This document shows, piece after piece, positions 57,412 through 63,184 of a stretch of 63,184 nucleotides of DNA (position 1 is the stretch's first letter; every line of letters starts with the position of its first letter). Both the position numbers and the translations under genes were made by a program. The stretch lies in assembly GCA_029932675.1 (NCBI GenBank), contig JAOZPP010000009.1:1-63184 (forward strand), given 5' to 3'. A model generated the notes under the pieces. That model did no database searches and had not been told where the DNA came from. It saw only the letters and a program-made list of their open reading frames with translations. The DNA comes from a bacterium (GTDB lineage: Bacteria > SM23-81 > DAOVCL01).

Positions 57412-58836
57412 GTGAAGATGAAAGCGTATGTCAATGGCAGATGGATCGAGGGGAAAAAGAAATTTCCTGTTTTCAATCCCTATACCAACCAGGAGATCGA
57501 TTATGCCCCCCTTCTCTCCTCGCAGGAGGTGAGGGAAGCAATTAGAGGGGCCCAGGAAGGCCTTCTTCAGATGAAAGCTCTTTCCGCATATGAGCGGTAC
57601 GAGATCTTACAGAGGGCGGCTCAGGGGCTTAAGGAAACCTCGGAGAAGCTAGCCCGCCTCCTCTCCTTGGAGGTGGGTAAGACAATAAAGGAGGCCAGAG
57701 GAGAAGTCTCCCGGGGAATCCAAACGCTCATCATCTCCGCAGAGGAGGCGAAAAGGTTAGGTGGTGAGATCGTCCCCTTTGGCTCTGCCCCTGGTGGGGG
57801 CGATAGATTCGGTTTCTACCTCCGGGTCCCCATAGGGGTTGTGGCAGCCATTACCCCCTTCAACTTCCCCCTCAACCTTGCCCTCCACAAAGTTGCCCCG
57901 GCATTGGCTGCCGGTAATAGCGTGATCCTCAAGCCTGCCTCCGCCACCCCTCTAAGCAGCGAGCTTCTCTGTCAGCTCCTCTTAGAGGCTGGCCTCCCTC
58001 CTCAGGGGATAACCCTGCTCACTGGAACCGGAAAGACCGTAGGCCAAGCCTTGGTAAGGGACGAGGGGATAAGGATGATTACCTTCACCGGCTCACTGGA
58101 TGTGGGCAAAGGGATAATGGACCGGTTAGGGCTCAAAAAGGCAACTATGGAGCTTGGTTCAAATTCTGCAGTAATTGTGGACCAGGATGCTAACCTCGAC
58201 GAAGCTCTCCCTAGGATAAGGGATGGGGCCTTTGCCCTTGCCGGGCAGGTCTGTATTTCAGTGCAGAGGGTCTATGTTCACCAGCAAATTTACCCAGAAT
58301 TCCTCAATGGCTTTGTCCCCTTAGTAAAGAAGATAAAAAGAGGCAATCCCTTGGATGAAGCTACCGATATGGGGCCGATGATCTCCCCCCAAGCTGCCCA
58401 AAGGGCAAAGCAGTGGGTAGAGGAAGCCATTGGAAGTGGTGGGAAGCTCCTCACCGGAGGTGGGGTGGAGGGGAGTTTTATGGAACCGACGGTCTTAGCC
58501 GAGGTTCCCCGGGACTGCAGGGTAAGTTGTCAGGAGGCATTTGCCCCCTTGGTAGTAGTCAATCCATTTAAAGAACTTGATGAGGCTATCGAGGAGGTAA
58601 ACAATTCCATATATGGCCTGCAGGCTGGGATATATACCCAGGATATCGATCGAGCCTTCAAGGCTGTGGAAAGGATAGAGGTGGGTGGGATAATCATAAA
58701 TGACATCCCCACCTTTCGCCTTGACCTTATGCCTTATGGTGGGGTAAAAGGGAGCGGATTGGGGAGGGAGGGTCCCCAGTATGCGATAGAAGAGTTCACC
58801 GAGTTGAAGCTTGTCTCCATTAAGTTACATAAATAG
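57412..58836 (+). CDS. NAD(P)-dependent aldehyde dehydrogenase
   Basis: A 474-residue [57 protein letters not shown], the catalytic Glu in [13 protein letters not shown] and the catalytic Cys in [17 protein letters not shown]. The variant MELGSNS, where most have LELGGKN, recalls the glyceraldehyde-3-phosphate (GapN) and lactaldehyde/sulfoacetaldehyde dehydrogenase clades. The substrate is unknown. GTG 57412 abuts the alr stop; ATG 57418 is an alternative. It ends inside the start of deoB. Confidence 0.9.
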   Translation: MKMKAYVNGRWIEGKKKFPVFNPYTNQEIDYAPLLSSQEVREAIRGAQEGLLQMKALSAYERYEILQRAAQGLKETSEKLARLLSLEVGKTIKEARGEVSRGIQTLIISAEEAKRLGGEIVPFGSAPGGGDRFGFYLRVPIGVVAAITPFNFPLNLALHKVAPALAAGNSVILKPASATPLSSELLCQLLLEAGLPPQGITLLTGTGKTVGQALVRDEGIRMITFTGSLDVGKGIMDRLGLKKATMELGSNSAVIVDQDANLDEALPRIRDGAFALAGQVCISVQRVYVHQQIYPEFLNGFVPLVKKIKRGNPLDEATDMGPMISPQAAQRAKQWVEEAIGSGGKLLTGGGVEGSFMEPTVLAEVPRDCRVSCQEAFAPLVVVNPFKELDEAIEEVNNSIYGLQAGIYTQDIDRAFKAVERIEVGGIIINDIPTFRLDLMPYGGVKGSGLGREGPQYAIEEFTELKLVSIKLHK

Positions 58837-59995
58837 GGTTCTGGTAATTGTGCTTAACGGGGTGGGGGTGGGGGAGCTTCCCGATGCCGGGGAGTATGGT
58901 GACCGAGGTTCAAATACCTTGGGGAACTTGGCCCGCGCGGTGGGAGGGCTTAAGCTCCCCAACCTGGAGCTTATGGGTTTGGGCAATATCATTCCCATAG
59001 AAGGGGTTAGGCCTCAACCAGCTCCCTGGGCAAATTTTGGCAAGATGGGGGAGAAGGCTCCGGGTAAGGACTCCACCTCCGGCCATTGGGAGCTTATGGG
59101 TTTAACCCTAAAGAAGCCATTCCCTACCTATCCAAATGGTTTCCCTCCTCAGTTAATCGCCAGGTTTGAGGCAAAGATAGGGAGGAAGGTGTTGGGAAAC
59201 TATCCAGCCTCAGGCACCCAAATCATCCAGGAATTAGGGGAGGAACACCAGAGAAGTGGCTCACCAATCGTCTATACATCAGCGGATAGCGTCTTCCAAG
59301 TTGCTGCTCATGAAGAGGTAATCCCTCCCCAGGAGCTTTATCAGATCTGCCTAAGGGCCAGGGAGTTACTCACTGGTGAAGCAGGGGTAGGTAGGGTAAT
59401 CGCTCGCCCCTTTTTGGGCAAGCCAGGCTCCTACTGGAGAACTACGCGGAGGAAGGATTTCTCCTTGCCTCCCCCTGGGGATACGGTTTTGGACCTCCTA
59501 AAGAAAGACGGTTATCCTGTGGTGGGAATAGGAAAGATTTCCGATCTCTTCGCTGGGAAGGGACTTACTGAGGTGGTAAAGGCAAAGGACAACAAAGAGA
59601 ATATGGCCAAGGTCCTGAAGGTCTGCCAGAGGGTGAAGAGGGGATTGATATTCACCAATCTCGTCGACTTCGATATGCTCTGGGGGCATCGGAACGATCC
59701 CCAAGGTTTTGCCCAAGGATTGGAAGAATTCGACCGCTGGCTACCCGACCTTCTAAAAGCCCTCACCCTGGCCGATCTCCTCTTTATCACCGCCGACCAC
59801 GGATGCGACCCCACTACCCCAAGCACCGATCACTCCCGCGAGTGGGTTCCCCTTTTGGCCTTAGGAAAAGGGATAAGATCCGGTGTAAACTTAGGCAGAA
59901 GGGAGACCTTTGCTGACTTAGGGGCCACTGTGGCTGAGGCCTTAGGGATCGAGGGCACTGGAGAGGGAAAAAGCTTCTTGAGGGAGGTGATTTGA
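58811..59995 (+). CDS. deoB: Phosphopentomutase (metal-site Asp changed to Asn)
   Basis: A 394-residue alkaline-phosphatase-superfamily enzyme interconverting (deoxy)ribose 1- and 5-phosphates. Features: [33 protein letters not shown] (phosphoacceptor region), [14 protein letters not shown] and ITADHGCDP followed by TDHSREWVP (metal ligands). The N-terminal metal Asp, in other DeoB proteins within V-L-D-S-V-G-I-G, is Asn here (VLNGVGVG, codon 58856-58858 AAC). The start is TTG 58811, overlapping the ALDH gene. With cdd it forms a nucleoside salvage pair. Confidence 0.9.
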   Translation: MSPLSYINRVLVIVLNGVGVGELPDAGEYGDRGSNTLGNLARAVGGLKLPNLELMGLGNIIPIEGVRPQPAPWANFGKMGEKAPGKDSTSGHWELMGLTLKKPFPTYPNGFPPQLIARFEAKIGRKVLGNYPASGTQIIQELGEEHQRSGSPIVYTSADSVFQVAAHEEVIPPQELYQICLRARELLTGEAGVGRVIARPFLGKPGSYWRTTRRKDFSLPPPGDTVLDLLKKDGYPVVGIGKISDLFAGKGLTEVVKAKDNKENMAKVLKVCQRVKRGLIFTNLVDFDMLWGHRNDPQGFAQGLEEFDRWLPDLLKALTLADLLFITADHGCDPTTPSTDHSREWVPLLALGKGIRSGVNLGRRETFADLGATVAEALGIEGTGEGKSFLREVI

Positions 59996-60411
59996 GAGGT
60001 ATTGATGGTCTGGGGAGTATGTCTCAAAATTCCTTACAGTTGATCAAGAGGGCACAGCAAGCCCGCGCCAAGGCCTACGCCCCCTACTCCGGGTATAAGG
60101 TAGGGGCAGCTATCTTGGCAGAAGATGGGAAGATCTACAGCGGGTGTAATGTAGAAAACTCCTCCTATGGTCTGACCATCTGTGCGGAGAGGGTTGCCCT
60201 CTTTAAGGCCATCTCCGCGGGGCAACGGAGGTTTAAAGCTGTAGCCATCTTCACCGATGGGCCGGCAACACCGTGTGGAGCCTGCTTACAGACCCTGGCT
60301 GAGTTCTCGCCGCGGATGGAGGTCTATTTAGCCAGCAGAGAGGGGGGAGTAAAAAGGCTTAACCTCAGGGATCTCCTTCCCCAACCGTTTAAAATAGAAG
60401 ACAATCAATGA
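59992..60411 (+). CDS. cdd: Cytidine deaminase
   Basis: A 139-residue homotetrameric-type cytidine deaminase: [40 protein letters not shown] (zinc Cys and catalytic Glu in CAE) and [15 protein letters not shown] (two more zinc Cys). It deaminates cytidine and deoxycytidine. TTG 59992 overlaps the deoB stop and lies behind GGGAGGTGA; ATG 60019 is an alternative that would match the usual length better. Confidence 0.95.
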   Translation: MRGIDGLGSMSQNSLQLIKRAQQARAKAYAPYSGYKVGAAILAEDGKIYSGCNVENSSYGLTICAERVALFKAISAGQRRFKAVAIFTDGPATPCGACLQTLAEFSPRMEVYLASREGGVKRLNLRDLLPQPFKIEDNQ

Positions 60412-60433
60412 TCATTCACTAAAACAGCTTGCC

Positions 60434-61051
60434 CTATAACATCCAGGGGCCGGGAATCAGTCTCCATCCCCAAATGTATTCCAAGACTGTCCACCAGGAG
60501 AGAAGCAAGGCTAAGGAATAGGCCATATTCTCGCTGTCTGTCCTTGCCTTGACCATCCGGTAACCAAAAAGAATGGCCAGAAGGGCGAAACTAACACAAC
60601 TGGGATAAGTTATCCAGGAGGTTCTTCCCATAAGTTCAAATTGGTTTACCATAATAAAATGCAAGAACCATACGGCATTGAATCCTCCCACTGAGAAGAG
60701 AAGCCCTGCTGGCAAGTATTTCTTGATTCCGAAAAGCACCACTAAGAAGGTGAACCCACCCAGCAAGGGGAACATCCGCCACTGGGCCACTGCTATTATG
60801 CTAAGTTTTTCAACTACCTCCCCTAAAATCGCCCAAAGGAACAACCCAGAAAATATTCCGCAATAGTTGCTTTTCCTGACATCTGAAATAGTTATGGAGA
60901 AAAAGGTAAAAGCAATCCCCAATCCTAAAAAAATCAGCCCCATAATTATGATCGCCATAGTGCCCAACTTATAGACCCCGACCAGAGCCATATAGGTCCC
61001 AGTAAAGCCAAGCAACACAAACAACAGACATTTCAACCCTTTTTTGCCCAT
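60434..61051 (-). CDS. Polytopic membrane protein of unknown function
   Basis: A 205-residue hydrophobic protein with about six transmembrane helices: CLLFVLLGFTGTYMALVGVY, MAIIIMGLIFLGLGIAFTFF, CGIFSGLFLWAILGEVVEKL, FPLLGGFTFLVVLFGIKKYL, VSFALLAILFGYRMV and LALLLSWWTVLEYIWGW. No enzymatic motif is visible. It converges on cdd and probably has its own transcript. Confidence 0.8.
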   Translation of the reverse strand: MGKKGLKCLLFVLLGFTGTYMALVGVYKLGTMAIIIMGLIFLGLGIAFTFFSITISDVRKSNYCGIFSGLFLWAILGEVVEKLSIIAVAQWRMFPLLGGFTFLVVLFGIKKYLPAGLLFSVGGFNAVWFLHFIMVNQFELMGRTSWITYPSCVSFALLAILFGYRMVKARTDSENMAYSLALLLSWWTVLEYIWGWRLIPGPWML

Positions 61052-61319
61052 CTTTGCCCTTCCCTCCTGAGCACTAAAATTTTATGACGCCACCCTCATC
61101 CCTTTTGCCCGGCGTGGGTTGTCAAAGACCTGAATCAAATGGAAACTCATAACTGTGAAACTGTCGGGCATTTCCTATGGAAGTAACCGTGCACAAAGTT
61201 CATATGCTTGATGATTTCCCATGTGGTTTCAAGCTTCAGGAGAGGAGAAAAACAGCTAAAAGCAACCTTTACAAAAACAGATATGTTCTATAACCACCTC
61301 CCTTTGGTTACCAATTGGG
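61052..61319. other. Intergenic region, nothing recognised
   Basis: About 270 bases between two minus-strand genes. I see no gene, hairpin with T-run or clear promoter. Confidence 0.5.
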
Positions 61320-62015
61320 CTATTCTCCTCCCTCAAAATTTTTTGCAGGGAAATTATAAGAGCCAAGCTCCTCAACCTCAAACAGACCACTCGGAGGATC
61401 AAGGAGTATCTGCCTCACTCTCTCCTGCTCCCCCTTCCAGAACCGTTCCTTCTCCTCCTGGGTTGCTTTGCCCCCGATTATTTTCTTCTCCAATATCTCC
61501 CGTTCTGGATAGAGGAGAATGTGTTTATGAAAAGCTGCTTTTACAGCCATACCGGTATCCTCTCGTTGGAAGACCATTATGAAATCCCCTTCTTTACCGA
61601 GATCTTCATCTACAACAAGGGCTCCTCTGTTTGCCTCTCCACATCCATAGAATGCCCTGGCGCCTGTAATATAGGAGGCAACATCAAGTCCAACTCCAAA
61701 GCTATTGGCCACAACCCTTATCTTCCCTCGCTCGGGGACCTCATCTCCGTAGAGGGCCGCAAGCGCTAATTGGGTCAGCCTGTAGGCGCCGGCTACGCCG
61801 ATACAGATGTGTCCTATATACATCCCTACATCCCCTATGGTAATCTCAAAGATCTCCTCTCCCGGCCTGGTTGACCCCACCACAACCGCCATGGGGTCCT
61901 TGACCCTGATGGGCTTAGCCTGAGAGTAGAAGTCCTGTGCCCACTTGGCCCCGGCAACAGCGGAACTAAAGCAGCTAAGCAGCAGAGCCAATGCGGTCAA
62001 TGTCCTTTTGAACAT
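61320..62015 (-). CDS. Exported FmdE-like protein
   Basis: A 231-residue protein with a signal peptide (TLTALALLLSCFSSAVAGAK). The mature part is an FmdE-like domain: FEITIGDVGMYIGHICIGVA with the conserved His and Cys of the metal-binding HxC region, GAYRLTQLALAALYGDEVPE, RGKIRVVANSFGVGLDVASY and ITGARAFYGCG. FmdE domains bind metal (zinc) and accompany formylmethanofuran dehydrogenase or act alone; an exported form suggests a periplasmic metal or redox role. ATG 62015 follows AAGGAGGGG. It is last in an operon with the ICMT-like methyltransferase. Confidence 0.78.
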   Translation of the reverse strand: MFKRTLTALALLLSCFSSAVAGAKWAQDFYSQAKPIRVKDPMAVVVGSTRPGEEIFEITIGDVGMYIGHICIGVAGAYRLTQLALAALYGDEVPERGKIRVVANSFGVGLDVASYITGARAFYGCGEANRGALVVDEDLGKEGDFIMVFQREDTGMAVKAAFHKHILLYPEREILEKKIIGGKATQEEKERFWKGEQERVRQILLDPPSGLFEVEELGSYNFPAKNFEGGE

Positions 62016-62046
62016 CTTCCCCTCCTTTAAATATTTGAGAGTTTTT

Positions 62047-62373
62047 TTAATTACATAACCTCCCCGCTGCCTGGTAGCCCAGCCAGCAGAAGTAGACTAA
62101 CAGAATCCCCATAATGACATGAAAGACAAGTGGTTGGAGAACGACTCGATCCCCAGCACGATCCCGATGATGTAGCCCCAGCGAATGCGCAAGAGGCAGG
62201 TGACCAAGGCCAGAACATAGGCGGTGGAGAGGGCCAGGACACCAAAGGCCATCGGTGGTTCCGGAAATTGCCCTCGCGCCCGGCAGCTTCGCTACCAGCT
62301 TATGACCGAGCTGCCCCAGGATTAGCGCTGCTACGGCTTGGGCTTCAACCGGAAGTCCTTTTGATTTAGCCAT
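62047..62373 (-). pseudogene. Small membrane protein with two compensating frameshifts
   Basis: ATG 62373 has AAAAAGGAGGAG upstream and opens MAKSKGLPVEAQAVAALILG, QLGHKLVAKLPG. The sensible continuation, PMAFGVLALSTAYVLALVTC then LLRIRWGYIIGIVLGIE, is in the +1 frame, and the end PLVFHVIMGILLVYFCWLGY returns to the first frame. Read through, the product is a membrane protein of about 107 residues with two or three helices. The shifts near 62265-62280 and 62140-62160 are either sequencing or assembly indels or real damage. It lies 31 bases before the FmdE-like gene. Confidence 0.65.
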
Positions 62374-62401
62374 ATATAGCTCCTCCTTTTTAGCGGTCAA
62401 C

Positions 62402-62965
62402 TTAGACTATCCCGGGAATCATTCTCCAGGGAACCCTTTTCTTATAACTTTTGAAGTCCTCCCCATACTCCTCCAAAAGGGCCTTCTCCTCAAAATGTAT
62501 AATGAGGAGATAGGAGAGTGAATAAGGGATTGAAAACAAAAGGGCGAACAATGATTTAAAGAGAATGGCCATACCCAGAGCCAATAATCCATTGCTTAAA
62601 TATAAGGGGTGCCTCACCCACCCGTATATGCCTGTGGTGACCAACTTTCCATTGCTTTTTAAAGCTGGGGAAACACCTATTTGTCTTTGGGCTAATATCT
62701 TGATGACGAAATTTATTCCCAAAATAATCATCCCCACAGTTAAAGCGATGGGGGTAGGAATCGCCGTCTTCGGACCCCTCGTAAATGGCAAAACAACAGG
62801 CGGTGCTATGAAAGTTAACAGAATAAAGGTTCTCATAAGGGGTTTTGGCATTTTATTCTTAGCCTTAGTTCGCATACCAGATATGCCAAGCACTGCTATT
62901 GTTATCGTGTAACCTACCAGATAGAAACCTATCCAGAAAATTGGATTGATATAAAAATCAGTCAA
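62402..62965 (-). CDS. ICMT/PEMT-family membrane methyltransferase
   Basis: A 187-residue membrane protein with five helices and the C-terminal isoprenylcysteine carboxyl methyltransferase signature LVTTGIYGWVRHPLYLSNGL, then FEEKALLEEYGEDFKSYKKR and VPWRMIPGI. These enzymes methylate lipids or small hydrophobic acceptors with SAM; the acceptor is unknown in bacteria of this type. The TTG start at 62965 lies behind AGGAGGTGAT, which is also the end of the upstream flavodoxin-family gene, so the two are coupled. Confidence 0.85.
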   Translation of the reverse strand: MTDFYINPIFWIGFYLVGYTITIAVLGISGMRTKAKNKMPKPLMRTFILLTFIAPPVVLPFTRGPKTAIPTPIALTVGMIILGINFVIKILAQRQIGVSPALKSNGKLVTTGIYGWVRHPLYLSNGLLALGMAILFKSLFALLFSIPYSLSYLLIIHFEEKALLEEYGEDFKSYKKRVPWRMIPGIV

Positions 62966-62971
62966 TATCCA

Positions 62972-63130
62972 TCACCTCCTGGGTAAGTCTCCCAATAAAC
63001 TCTTTGCAAAATTTTCTGCATGTTCTAAGTCCTTTCCATCAGGTCTGCCTTTATTTATTCCACCAATAAATTTGAGTGGTCCAACTGTATCAAATCCTCT
63101 GCAAGAAAATTCTCCAACAATATCAAAAAC
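62972..63130 (-). pseudogene. Flavodoxin-family protein, C-terminal fragment
   Basis: In-frame residues VFDIVGEFSCRGFDTVGPLK, FIGGINKGRPDGKDLEHAEN and FAKSLLGDLPRR end at TGA 62972-62974. FSCRGFDTxGP and INKGRPDxxD are typical of the last third of flavodoxin-family proteins. The frame is interrupted upstream by the repeat-like end at 63131 and then a stop, so the N-terminal two thirds are missing. It is the first surviving gene of the ICMT-FmdE operon. Confidence 0.75.
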
Positions 63131-63184
63131 TGTACTGCACCCCAAAAATTGGACACTTGCTTAAGCAATAAATAGGCGTTACAT
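63131..63184. mobile_element. Probable insertion-sequence terminus at the window edge
   Basis: The sequence beginning TGTACTGCACCCC and continuing AAAAATTGGACA resembles the terminal inverted repeats of IS3-group and related elements (TGTCCAATTTTT-GGGGTGCAGT read from the other strand). It starts exactly where the flavodoxin-family frame is lost. The transposase and second end lie outside the window, so the identification is tentative. Confidence 0.55.

Noticed and set aside
61208-61582. 124-codon plus-strand frame overlapping the FmdE-like gene
   Set aside because: It lacks a ribosome binding site and protein character, and lies antisense to a gene with a signal peptide and recognisable domain.
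1-63184. CRISPR array, tRNA or rRNA genes
   Set aside because: No regularly spaced direct repeats of 25-40 bases and no tRNA T-loop/acceptor patterns or rRNA segments were recognised on reading both strands.

Overview
This window looks like a chromosomal segment of an uncultivated, motile, diderm (LPS-bearing) bacterium. Evidence for the envelope is a lipid A/Kdo gene run (lpxB, a DUF374 acyltransferase, waaA, lpxK), several lipoproteins and OmpA/beta-barrel proteins. Evidence for motility is a flagellar filament locus with sigma-28 promoters. Proteins are split between ordinary housekeeping families and large repeat-rich (TPR, FG-GAP, TSP3, Ig-like) proteins, a style common in candidate phyla of the FCB group and its neighbours. 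I cannot name the phylum from sequence alone. No rRNA, tRNA or CRISPR array was seen.

Layout. 1-9.4 kb: an FG-GAP protein cut by the left edge, a palindrome-rich non-coding stretch with one small charged ORF, a TPR-GAF-sigma54 activator behind a small secreted peptide, then a plus-strand operon of an Ig-like lipoprotein, an outer-membrane barrel and a TM2-like protein. 9.4-9.8 kb: a candidate structured RNA ending in a strong terminator. 9.8-16.7 kb: a gnnA-like dehydrogenase, lpxB, DUF374, waaA, lpxK, holA and nth. 16.8-22.1 kb: an OmpA/TSP3 protein, nadC, coaX, and groES-groEL under a CIRCE operator. 22.2-50.4 kb: about 28 kb entirely on the minus strand, in transcription order flgF/G, fliW, csrA, about 13 sugar-nucleotide, methyltransferase and glycosyltransferase genes, fliC, flaG, two inserted AT-rich genes, fliD, two fliS, flgN, flgM and a small Cys-containing protein. 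50.9-54.5 kb: a lipoprotein plus a second OmpA/TSP3 protein that shares a 601-bp identical block with the first. 54.6-60.4 kb: mazG, an alanine racemase fusion, an aldehyde dehydrogenase, deoB and cdd. 60.4-63.2 kb: a membrane protein and a minus-strand operon of an exported FmdE-like protein, a frameshifted membrane protein, an ICMT-like methyltransferase and the 3' end of a flavodoxin-family gene cut by what looks like an insertion-sequence end.

The most coherent system is the flagellar block. hddA, gmhB and hddC would make a GDP-heptose; two SDR enzymes and a sugar C-methyltransferase could modify it; and a set of TPR-bearing glycosyltransferases, including a 1810-residue protein with four glycosyltransferase modules, could attach glycans to the small flagellin encoded next door. 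fliW-csrA sits at the head of the run, and the flagellin leader has two copies of AAAAGGAGG around a GC hairpin, as expected for CsrA control of flagellin translation. The CsrA here is divergent at the usual RNA-binding arginines.

Limits: functions are read from motifs, without database searches. Start codons were chosen from Shine-Dalgarno spacing and neighbouring genes and are stated where uncertain. Promoters and RNA elements are predictions by eye.
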